Positions 16,773 to 24,237 of a stretch of 64,000 nt of DNA are shown here, one piece after another (positions within the stretch are counted from its first letter, which is position 1; each line of letters begins with the position of its first letter). The position numbers were made by a program, and so were the translations under genes. The stretch is from HGW-17 sp938004375 (GTDB lineage: Bacteria > Myxococcota_A > Polyangia > HGW-17). Location of the stretch: contig DAIRVS010000001.1 in the NCBI GenBank assembly GCA_036802685.1, forward strand, positions 1 to 64,000, in the 5' to 3' direction. Below the pieces are notes generated by a model. It saw nothing but the letters and a program-made list of their open reading frames with translations, was not told the DNA's origin and searched no databases.

Positions 16773-18188
16773 ATGAACACGAGACACCGCCTGTTCCTGA
16801 TCCCGTGGATCCTGCTGTCCCTCGTCGCCTGCGACGACGGCGGCACGAAGACGGGGTTCAACTCCAACAACGTCAACAACACGAACAACACGAACAACGT
16901 CAACAACACCAACAACGTCAACAATATCAACAACGTCAACAACACGCAGATGGCGATCATCCGGGGCCGCGTGTGGAGCCCGGGCAGCGACGACCCGTTG
17001 GTGAACGACCACAACCGCATGCCGGTGCCCGGCGCGCTGGTGGCCATCTACACCAGCGGCATCGACGCCCCCCCGGACGGCAACTACTGCAACGAGTGCG
17101 TCGAGCTGCCCGAGGGCCTGCCCCACGTGTTCACCGACGCCGACGGCGCGTTCGAGATCCTCATCTATCCGAACCAGACCTACAACCTGCTGGTGCAGAA
17201 GGGCGAGTTCCGCCGCGTCACCCAGATCAACGTGGGCGGCCCCGGCGAGGTGATGGACCTGAACTCCCCGGCCGGCATGCCCACCAACACGATGACCACG
17301 CTGCCCAACTTCCATGACCCCGGCGCCGGCGCCTGGATGCCGCGGATCGCGGTGATCAAGGGCGGCTACGAGGACATGTCGCTGATGTTCGAGGCCCTGG
17401 GCTTCGACTACGACGGCGCCCGCGTGATCGAGGTCGATCCGGCCAGCGAAATCGGCTTCCCGATCCCGCCGTCCGAGGCCGACGAGCTCCTGGCGAACCC
17501 GACCGAGCTCGCGAAGTACAACATCATCGTGATCACCTGCGGCGGCTCCACCACCGCGCTCACCAAGGGCACCGAGGCCAACAACCTGCGCGAGTGGGTG
17601 CGCGCCGGCGGCAAGCTCTACGTCGATGACTTCTCGTACGACTGGGCAGAGCAGAACTGGCCCGAGTTCCTCTCGTACTACCAGGAGCAGGGCTCCCAGG
17701 GCGCCGACGGCATGGGCGTGTGCGGCGACGACGATCCCTCCAGCCTGGGTGTCTGCAACAACTGGACCTCGTACTCCTGCACCGGCACGCCCCAGGACCA
17801 GATGCTCACCGACTGGCTGGCCCTCAACGAGGTCAACCGCGGCTCGCCGATCCACCTCGAGGCGGCCTGGGACATCATCCACGAGCTGGGCAAGGGTCCC
17901 ATCGGCGTGTGCGAGGACGACATGAACCCGGACTGCATCGACGGCGTCTACTACGCGCTGCCCAAGGTGTGGATGCGCGGCGACGCCCCCTCGAACCACC
18001 CGAACAACCCGATGACCGTCTCCTGGAACTACTACTGCGGCAAGATCCTCTACACCGTCTACCACACCCACTCCGAGAGCGGCGGCTCCACCGATCCCAA
18101 GCAGTATGAACTCCTGATCCAGGAGAAGATCATGATGTTCCTGATCATGGAGATCCAGACCTGCACCAAGCCCAACATCATCGGCTAG
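16773..18188 (+). CDS. Asn-linker lipoprotein with flavodoxin/GATase-like domain
   Basis: A 471-residue predicted lipoprotein starting at ATG 16773 (GGAG five bases upstream). An upstream in-frame ATG at 16743 lacks a ribosome site and would bury the signal peptide. The lipobox is LVAC (Cys 20), then an Asn-Asn-X linker (30-58). Residues 60-165 look like a carboxypeptidase-regulatory-like beta-sandwich (GRVWSPGS...VPGALVAIY...TDADGAFEILI). Residues 190-300 have an alternating alpha/beta pattern, with NIIVITCGG and a conserved-looking REWVRAGGKLYVDDF segment, as in glutamine-amidotransferase/ThuA-like folds that lack enzyme activity. The C-terminus is Cys-containing and acidic. No catalytic triad is evident. 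The role on the cell surface is unknown. Confidence 0.78.
   Translation: MNTRHRLFLIPWILLSLVACDDGGTKTGFNSNNVNNTNNTNNVNNTNNVNNINNVNNTQMAIIRGRVWSPGSDDPLVNDHNRMPVPGALVAIYTSGIDAPPDGNYCNECVELPEGLPHVFTDADGAFEILIYPNQTYNLLVQKGEFRRVTQINVGGPGEVMDLNSPAGMPTNTMTTLPNFHDPGAGAWMPRIAVIKGGYEDMSLMFEALGFDYDGARVIEVDPASEIGFPIPPSEADELLANPTELAKYNIIVITCGGSTTALTKGTEANNLREWVRAGGKLYVDDFSYDWAEQNWPEFLSYYQEQGSQGADGMGVCGDDDPSSLGVCNNWTSYSCTGTPQDQMLTDWLALNEVNRGSPIHLEAAWDIIHELGKGPIGVCEDDMNPDCIDGVYYALPKVWMRGDAPSNHPNNPMTVSWNYYCGKILYTVYHTHSESGGSTDPKQYELLIQEKIMMFLIMEIQTCTKPNIIG
16860..16946 (+). repeat. GC-rich Asn-Asn-X coding microsatellite
   Basis: Twenty-nine codons encoding Asn-Asn-Val/Thr/Ile triplets, written almost entirely with AAC codons in 9-base units such as AACAACGTC. 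Compare the AAT-rich version at 13951-14079. Confidence 0.8.
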
Positions 18189-18206
18189 CCCCCCGGAATC
18201 CCTTCC

Positions 18207-18230
18207 AAATCGAAATCGAAATCGAAATCG
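18207..18230. repeat. AAATCG x4 hexanucleotide tract
   Basis: Four perfect AAATCG units lie in the 53-base gap between two convergent genes. It is the reverse complement of the CGATTT-type tract at 27584-27625, which is also in a convergent gap. Confidence 0.85.
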
Positions 18231-18241
18231 GTCCCGATGGC

Positions 18242-18898
18242 CTACCGAAGGGCGAAGATGAGCACGGTGGTGAGCACCAGCGTCACCGCGATGATGCCCA
18301 GGACGAGGACGAGATCGACGAGGAACGACGAGTTGCGGGCGGTGGGAGGAGGAGGAGGCACGTCCACGGCCTCCATGCGCAGGGTCTGCTCGGTCTCCCG
18401 GCGCCGGGGACCGCGGGGGCCGGACAGGCCGGGGATGCCGTCGTACGATGGCGGGGTCTGCAACGGGGGCGGCGGCGGCAACTGGCTCTGGGAGCGCTGC
18501 AGGCTGCGGGCCCGGCTGCGGGCGACGATCTCGCTCAGGTCGGGGTCCGCGGTGGCCACCGAGGGCACCGACGGCACCGGCGCGTCGTCGTGCATCGAGG
18601 ACTCCACCTCGCCGGCGGAGAACTCGACCATGCCGTCCATGGCGTTCTTGCCCAGTTGCAGCGGCTTGCGGGACGGCGGCGGGATGGCCGGCTTCTTCTT
18701 GCCCGCGCCGGCCACGGCCGGGACCGGCGCCGGCGGCGGGGCGAGCATCCCGCCGGGGACGGGCATCTTCACCGTGTCGTTGTGCACCTTCTGCTGGCGG
18801 GAGCGACCCACGATGGGCAGCGCGTAATTGCACTGCAGGCAGCTCCCCGCCTTCAAGGCCTTGCGATTGAGCTCGACTCCGCAACCCGGACAGCGCAA
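18242..18898 (-). CDS. zinc-ribbon protein with C-terminal membrane anchor
   Basis: A 218-residue protein. The N-terminus holds a zinc-ribbon with CPGC (residues 3-6) and CLQC (20-23). A long Pro/Ser/Arg-rich disordered middle follows, with several PPPP runs, and then one membrane helix at the extreme C-terminus (about 195-217). The topology suggests a tail-anchored protein with its zinc-ribbon in the cytoplasm. Similar zinc-ribbon/low-complexity/TM proteins are frequent in Myxococcota genomes near signalling genes, but none has an assigned function that I can name. It starts 13 bases after the end of the phosphoesterase gene and is likely co-transcribed. Confidence 0.72.
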   Translation of the reverse strand: MRCPGCGVELNRKALKAGSCLQCNYALPIVGRSRQQKVHNDTVKMPVPGGMLAPPPAPVPAVAGAGKKKPAIPPPSRKPLQLGKNAMDGMVEFSAGEVESSMHDDAPVPSVPSVATADPDLSEIVARSRARSLQRSQSQLPPPPPLQTPPSYDGIPGLSGPRGPRRRETEQTLRMEAVDVPPPPPTARNSSFLVDLVLVLGIIAVTLVLTTVLIFALR

Positions 18899-18911
18899 GA
18901 CGATCCCCCGG

Positions 18912-19655
18912 CTAGACGCCCACGAACAGGCGGTTCCCGAAGTTGCGGTCGATCTTGGCCTGGAAGATCTTCATGGCCGAAGCTTCGATGTCGTACTCGA
19001 CGCGCTTGTACTGGAAGGTGCGCTTCTGCGTGTCGAAGATGGTGTAGGCGGAGCGGTTGTCGTAGTCCCGCGGCTGGCCGACCGAGCCGACGCCGATGAT
19101 GTACTTCATGCCCGGCCGGATCGAGAACTCCTGGGCCACGATCTCGTGCACGTCGGCGCGCTCGAGGGCGAACGCCCGGCACAGGTGGGAGTGACCGATG
19201 AAGTTGACGTCCTGCAGGCCGTCGAAGTGGGGCAGCAGTCGGTAGGCCTGCTCGATGGAGAACACGTAGTCGAACTTCTCGGGCAGCACCGGCGAGCCGT
19301 GGGAGTACTGGATCTGCAGATCGTCGACTGTCTCGCGCAGGGTGTACGGCAGCGAGGCCAGCCACTTCGCGTTCTCCTCCGAGATCGACGAGGCGTGCAG
19401 GTCCAGCACGAACCGGCAGGCCTCGTAGTAGTAGTTGTAGTCCATGCGGCCGGCGACGGCGGCGTCGTGGTTGCCCAGCACGCAGGCGCGCACCAGGGGC
19501 CGCACGAGGTTGCAGCAGGCGTCGGGGCTGGCGCCGTAGCCCACGACGTCCCCCAGGCACACGAACGCGTCGACGGACTCCGACTCGTAGGCCTCGAGCA
19601 CCGAGGTCAGGGCTTCCATGTTCGCGTGAATGTCGCTGAATATCGCAATCCGCAT
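18912..19655 (-). CDS. calcineurin-like metallophosphoesterase
   Basis: A 247-residue single-domain metallophosphoesterase of the YfcE/DUF2156-type calcineurin fold. Metal-binding motifs are visible in order: FSDIHAN (residues 6-12), GDVVGYG (about 35-41), LGNHD (about 60-64), then HGSP and GHSH toward the middle, with a final GSVGQPRD. These five blocks define the binuclear metal site. Its length is typical of small phosphodiesterases of this superfamily; the natural substrate cannot be read from sequence. ATG 19655 begins with the hydrophobic strand MRIAIFSD, as usual. The zinc-ribbon gene follows 13 bases downstream. Confidence 0.9.
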   Translation of the reverse strand: MRIAIFSDIHANMEALTSVLEAYESESVDAFVCLGDVVGYGASPDACCNLVRPLVRACVLGNHDAAVAGRMDYNYYYEACRFVLDLHASSISEENAKWLASLPYTLRETVDDLQIQYSHGSPVLPEKFDYVFSIEQAYRLLPHFDGLQDVNFIGHSHLCRAFALERADVHEIVAQEFSIRPGMKYIIGVGSVGQPRDYDNRSAYTIFDTQKRTFQYKRVEYDIEASAMKIFQAKIDRNFGNRLFVGV

Positions 19656-19738
19656 GCTTTCCTCATCCGTCCGTGGCTGGCAGCGCGCGCTTCCTGCGCA
19701 GTTTCTTGCTTTCGCGCACGAAAATCAAGGCCCGATTC

Positions 19739-20989
19739 TCAGAACGAGAAGCCCACGGAGAGTCCGCCGGCCTGGCCGGTGAAGAACGGCAGGAAGGTCA
19801 CCGCGCCGTCGTCGGCGCCGACCTGTCCCTGGACCTCCGGCTCGGACGAGAGATAACCCTTGTACAGGAAGAACGTGGAGACCAGGCCCACCGTCACGCC
19901 CGCGGCCACCAGGATGTTGGTGTACATCGCGAAGGACTGGCCCTTGTCGCAGGTGTCCTTCATGTCGGCGGTCGGGTTCTTGCAGACGTCGTTGACGCCG
20001 GCGTACGAGGCCGGATCCGCCTTCATGATCTTGTCCTTGTCGTCCTCGTAGGCCAGCACCTGCAGGCCCGTGTAGGTCCCAGCGCCGATGAGCACGACGG
20101 CCGTGGCGGCCGTGGACCAGAAGCCCACCTTCCACAGGTTCATGGGCTTTCCGGGCTCCTCGGGCTTGGGCGGCGTGACGCCGGGATCCTTGCCGTCCGG
20201 GTCCTTCACGTCGGGATCCTTCACGTCCGGGTCCTTCACGTCCGGGTCCTTGACCACGGGGTCCTTCGGCGTCGGGTCCTTGACCACGGGGTCCTTCGGT
20301 GTCGGATCCTTGGGCATCACGGCCGCGGGGAACTCGACCTTGACGATGGTGGTCTCACCGGCCTTGATGGTGACCGAAGTCTTCCACTCGGCACCGGACT
20401 TGCTCTTCACGACGATGTTATGCGGCCCGGGGGTGATCGAGGGGATCACGTTGGCGCCCGGGATCGTGGACATGACGAAGACGTTGTCGATGAAGACCTT
20501 GGCGTCGGCCTCGAGGCAGGAGATCTCGAGCTTGGCCACCTTGGGCTGGAACTGGTTGTTCCAGGCCTCGGTCAAGAGTTTGGGGAGCTCGGCCTTCTTG
20601 CTCTGGGGCACCGAGACGTTGGCGAACTGGAAGGTCTTGTTGACGTAGAAGAAAATGGTGACCTTGAACTGGCTCGCGTCCTTGGTCACGCGGCCGGTGA
20701 CCAGCACGTCGACCTGGAGGTTGGTCGCGATCTTGGGGATGCACTTCTGCGGATCCTCTTCCTCGCAGTAGAGCAACTTGTTCTCTTCGAGCTCCGACGG
20801 CGGCCCCAGCTTCCAGTCGGCCTGCTTCTTGGCCAGATCCCGCAGCGTGTTGGTCGCGGTCTTGCCCAATTGGACGTCTAGGCCGGCGTCCACCTCGAAC
20901 CCCAGCACCACCGCCTTCTTCGAGCTGGCCAGCGCGGGCGTGCAGAACGTGAAGATCAGGAGAAAAGCCGCTAGTTGTCGTGAGAACAT
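19739..20989 (-). CDS. PEGA-domain protein with Lys-Asp-Pro repeats and paired TM segments
   Basis: A 416-residue protein starting at ATG 20989, with GGAGG five bases upstream. Longer in-frame extensions have no signal peptide. A Sec signal (MFSRQLAAFLLIFTF to ALA) is followed by a domain that resembles the curli-assembly/TolB-like N-terminal modules of myxobacterial secreted proteins (KKAVVLGFEVDAGLDVQLG). Around residues 165-220 is a PEGA-like beta-sandwich with CLEADAKVFIDN and TPGPHNIVVKS. A Pro-Lys-Asp repeat of about 50 residues follows, then two hydrophobic segments (about 300-325 and 375-395) around a loop with two Cys. This architecture matches the TPR protein at 43149. Probably an envelope-spanning accessory protein; function not known. 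Confidence 0.78.
   Translation of the reverse strand: MFSRQLAAFLLIFTFCTPALASSKKAVVLGFEVDAGLDVQLGKTATNTLRDLAKKQADWKLGPPSELEENKLLYCEEEDPQKCIPKIATNLQVDVLVTGRVTKDASQFKVTIFFYVNKTFQFANVSVPQSKKAELPKLLTEAWNNQFQPKVAKLEISCLEADAKVFIDNVFVMSTIPGANVIPSITPGPHNIVVKSKSGAEWKTSVTIKAGETTIVKVEFPAAVMPKDPTPKDPVVKDPTPKDPVVKDPDVKDPDVKDPDVKDPDGKDPGVTPPKPEEPGKPMNLWKVGFWSTAATAVVLIGAGTYTGLQVLAYEDDKDKIMKADPASYAGVNDVCKNPTADMKDTCDKGQSFAMYTNILVAAGVTVGLVSTFFLYKGYLSSEPEVQGQVGADDGAVTFLPFFTGQAGGLSVGFSF
20171..20318 (-). repeat. KDPxVKDPx coding repeat
   Basis: Tandem 12-30 base units encode Lys-Asp-Pro-Asp-Val and Lys-Asp-Pro-Thr-Pro repeats linking the PEGA part to the membrane segments. It is probably an extended, wall-spanning spacer. 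Confidence 0.75.
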
Positions 20990-21017
20990 CGTCGCCTCCA
21001 TCCGTTCGTGACAAGTT

Positions 21018-21045
21018 ACTATACATAAACTGAACCGAAAGACAA
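21018..21045 (-). promoter_or_regulatory. sigma70-like promoter for the PEGA gene
   Basis: On the minus strand TTGTCT (21045-21040) is separated by 16 bases from TATAGT (21023-21018), about 30 bases upstream of the ATG at 20989. Spacing and sequence fit a housekeeping promoter. Confidence 0.45.
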
Positions 21046-21064
21046 CTTCCGACTGACAAGGGTG

Positions 21065-21111
21065 GTTCATGTGAAAGTTCACGTGTGAACGTGGCGTGAA
21101 TGTTCGGTGAA
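21065..21111. promoter_or_regulatory. GTTCAC/GTGAAC repeats, possible operator
   Basis: Repeated GTTCA and GTGAA elements: GTTCAT-GTGAAA at 21065, GTTCAC-GT-GTGAAC at 21077-21090, and GTTCGGTGAA at 21102. They lie just upstream of the predicted -35 box of the PEGA gene. Such phasing suits an activator or repressor site; the protein is unknown. Confidence 0.35.
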
Positions 21112-21179
21112 GATTTTAGCCACTATGTAGGCCGTTTTTATGCCAAACGCCACCAGCCATGGGACATTTTTTCCACAGT

Positions 21180-23142
21180 TCATTTCCTTACAACGCGAAA
21201 GCCGGTGACGTAACTCAATCCCGTAGGAGAGTATCCTCCTCGATAGGACACTGAGCAGTAATTCGCCGTACTGGCCCAGTTTCCACCGCGACGAACGCGG
21301 TTGGTTCCTGTAGCCGACCCTCGATAATCCGTAACGGTTCCCGTTGGGTAGGTGCCGAAATAATCCCACATCCATTCCCATACGTTTCCGCTCATATCAA
21401 AAATTCCGAGTTCGTTGGACAACTTGGTGCCCACGGAATTACTTCGTCCCGTTGTGGTTCGGCCAGTCTCACTTGTGTTGTACCCGAACACCGCATAATC
21501 CATGATGGGGTTTGATCCTGTGCTTCCAGCGAATACCTTCATGAACCCGGTCGTGTTCGTGGCGCCCGGGGCAGCCGTGTCAGCGCCCATCGCCGCCCAC
21601 ATCCACTCCATTTCGGTTGGCAGCCGATACCCATCGGCTGTCCAGTTCGCCGTCGCTGCGTCCCAATCGGCGTTCGTGTCCATCGGAATCTGATCGTAAG
21701 TCAGACTGTTAAAATCGACACCGATGACTGAGTAAACTGGCGTCAACCCCCTCTAAAAGACTCAATTTGTTGCAGAAAGCAACCACCCTATACCATGACA
21801 CACTTTGCACAGGGTCGCTCATTCCCCCCGAAACCGATGGATCGCTCGGGTCCAGCCATCCCGTCACGGCCATCCATTGGGCTCGGGTAATTTCGTATTG
21901 GCTTATCCGAAAAGCCGACACAATGCTAAGGTTCGGTCCCATCGTGTCCCGCTGGAAAGTTCCGGCTGCAACATAGACCATCGTTCCGATGTTCTGGCTC
22001 TGGTAATTCATCGTGCAAGTTGATGTCACAAACCCGGTACAACCTGAATTGCAGGTGAGCAGTCCGCTGGCGAAACCCCGCGTGACACATGTCTGTCCAT
22101 TCAGGTTCGATCCATCACACGTCTCACTTTCATCGATCATTCCGTTGCCGCACATCGTGCAAGTGGACGTGACAAACCCAGTACAGGCTGGGTTGCACGC
22201 GAGTGACCCGCTGACGAAGCCTTGTGTGACACAGGTGTGGCCATTTAAATTTGATCCATCACAAGTCTCACCATAGTTACCCTGGATGACTCCGTCACCG
22301 CAACGCCCTGCCAAGACACAGGAAGTGTCGTCGAAGGCCTGGCAATCTGTGCTGCAAGAGAGCGTTCCTCCATACCAACCTTGAGAGACGCAACTCTGCC
22401 CGTTCATGTCTGCTCCGTCACAGGTTTCACCGCCATCGATTGCTCCGTTGCCACACATCGTGCACCCACCTGTAAAAAACTCCGAACATCCGGCATTACA
22501 TACCAGCGTACCGCTGACGAAACCCTGCGAGAAACAAGTCTGTCCATTCAAATCCAGTCCATCGCAAACTTCCTCATCATCCACAGAGTCATTGCCACAG
22601 TTCGTGCACCCCGACGTATCGAACGCTGTGCACTCCGAATTGCAACCAAGCACGCCGCCATAAAAGCCGAGCGAAGTACACGTCTCGTCATCCAGATCCG
22701 TGCCGTCGCAGGGTTCAAACGGACTCGCAGCCACGAGGTCCCCACATTCCGCCGTCAGTTCGCACAGAGAGACGTCCCAACGGCACACGTCCTTGCATCC
22801 GAGCACACCACCACCCAACCCCAACTCCGAGCAGGATGTATCTGCCAAATTGACACCATCACATTGCTCTCCATGGACTGTTTGGATGGCTCCGTCCCCG
22901 CAACGCCCTCCTGTGCACACCGCGAGGTTGAACGTGCAATCGCTTCGACAGGTTAAAACACCTTCTTGCCCATAGTAGCCCAAGTCCGCGCACGTCGCGG
23001 CTGTCATCGCATCACCGTCGCACTCCTCGCCCGGATCCAAGAAATCGTCGCCACAGGAATCGACGTTCTTCGTCTTCGTATCGCAGCCCCACACCAGCAG
23101 ACAGGTGCCCAACAGCATCGAGATCAAGGTCCTTATGGTCAT
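21180..23142 (-). pseudogene. Cys-rich repeat / SUMF1-domain lipoprotein, frameshifted
   Basis: Paralogue of the intact gene at 44127. The N-terminal frame starts at ATG 23142 (GGAGG upstream) with lipobox VWGC, and continues through about eight repeats of the form CGNGxIDxxExCDGxxLNGxTCxxxGFxxGxLxCxxxC. It then enters the formylglycine-generating-enzyme-like (SUMF1) domain. At FCNKLSLLEG the frame is lost and runs into VDASLLSH, ending at 21709. The rest of the domain (LTPVYSVIG to the GFRVVRK end at 21180) lies in another frame. The break falls at a run of five C (21747-21751 on the plus strand); the intact paralogue has four. A one-base insertion, or a homopolymer sequencing error, explains it. 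The stretch is visibly less GC-rich than its neighbours. Confidence 0.85.
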
Positions 23143-23226
23143 GGCGGTCCTCCAGAGGATGGAAAAAGCGTAGTCGGTTCCCGCATCACGGTCAAGCATC
23201 AGAATTTCCTCCATTTCCTGGTACAA

Positions 23227-23633
23227 GATCCATGAAGCGGACCCTGACCCGCCGATACCCCAATTTTTTTTAACAAAAACAAGCAGTTAGACCATGTCAC
23301 ATGAGTTTGAGTCAGGCTTTTTCCATGCCACGCCGCCGTGGCACGGGCTGGGAACCATCCTCGAGGACCCGCCCGAGACCGCTCCCCCCCGCAACGCGGG
23401 TGTTCAGTTACCAATAATTCCAGTCGACTTCACCAATTGAAGATGTTTACCCTTGAACCCACTGGAGAAGAAAACATGCGCGTGAATACCCACCCTCTGG
23501 TTTGAATGGATGATCTTCACCGAGTGAGTTACTGCAGCAGCACCAAAAGGACCGGCACTCATCGTAGCGCACAAACAGCTTGCGTTCGGGCGGTGGGGGC
23601 GGCACCCTCGGAGGCGGACGAAAGGAGGTCCCC
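23227..23633. other. gene-poor gap with decayed fragment
   Basis: About 400 bases without an intact gene. It holds the DUF932-like remnant listed separately (23294-23440). The remainder up to 23620 contains no frame or RNA structure that I recognise, apart from the ribosome site (AAAGGAGG) of the gene starting at 23634. Confidence 0.6.
23294..23440 (+). pseudogene. N-terminal remnant of a DUF932 phage/plasmid-type protein
   Basis: A 48-codon open frame starts MSHEFESGFF, continues PPWHGLGTILEDPPETA and ends at TGA 23438-23440. The opening matches the start of the DUF932 / TIGR03299 phage-plasmid family, whose members begin MSxxFExGFF...PAWHxLGTVL...PP. Those proteins are normally about 300-400 residues, so only the first tenth is left; after about residue 37 the similarity is lost. 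No ribosome site precedes it. It is probably debris from an integrated element. The match is from memory of the family pattern, not from a search. Confidence 0.55.
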
Positions 23634-24233
23634 ATGAAGAAGCTCGTCACCCTCTGCGCGGTTCTCGTCACGCTGACCGCGGCCGGCGCCGCGGCCGGAC
23701 AGGCGCGGATGCGCACCCCGATGGACCTGGCCCAGTGGTCGAAGACCGGGGGCGGCGGCGTCACCCTGGACGGCATCTCGTACACCGACGAGGAGGACCA
23801 CAAGGTCAGCGGCAAGATCCTGCGGGCCGACCCCTGGGCGGGCCTGTTCGTGCTGCCCAGCCTGGCCGTCGTGGGCAACCTGCACGTGCAGAGCCCGTTC
23901 GGCGACCACTTCGTGGACCGGCCCGACGTACTCGGCTTCACCGCCGGCGTGCGTTACTTCAAGCAGCTCTATCATTTCTACGGATACGTCGGGCTCCAGC
24001 TCGGCGGCCTGATCTTCTCGCGCACCGGCGACGAGAACCTGAAGATCCACGCCGAGGGTCTCAACGACGACACCAAGGGCTTCATGGCGACGCTGCCCCT
24101 GGGCCTTTTGTTCCCGCTGAGCCGCAACCTGGCCGTGGAGCTGGGCGTGCGCGTGCACTCCGTCTGGCTGTCCGGGGGCGCCCACTGGCTGGAGTATTCG
24201 GTGGGCTATCTGGGCATCTTTTTGTGTTTCTAA
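23634..24233 (+). CDS. secreted outer-membrane beta-barrel-like protein
   Basis: A 199-residue protein with a classical signal peptide (MKKLVTLCAVLVTLTAAGAAA, cleavage after AGQA-like) and a very strong AAAGGAGG ribosome site six bases before ATG 23634. The mature part alternates hydrophobic and polar residues in short strands such as FGDHFVD, GFTAGVRYF, FYGYVGLQLGGLIF and LAVELGVRVHSVWL. It ends with FLCF, an aromatic C-terminus typical of small outer-membrane barrels (about eight strands). No homologue can be named. Its stop is only four bases from the stop of the convergent Cys-repeat lipoprotein gene. Confidence 0.72.
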   Translation: MKKLVTLCAVLVTLTAAGAAAGQARMRTPMDLAQWSKTGGGGVTLDGISYTDEEDHKVSGKILRADPWAGLFVLPSLAVVGNLHVQSPFGDHFVDRPDVLGFTAGVRYFKQLYHFYGYVGLQLGGLIFSRTGDENLKIHAEGLNDDTKGFMATLPLGLLFPLSRNLAVELGVRVHSVWLSGGAHWLEYSVGYLGIFLCF

Positions 24234-24237
24234 AGAA

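Noticed and set aside
21709..21746. Programmed ribosomal frameshifting in the SUMF1 lipoprotein
   Set aside because: The break is at a plain homopolymer with no stimulatory structure that I can see, and the paralogue lacks it; decay or sequence error is simpler.
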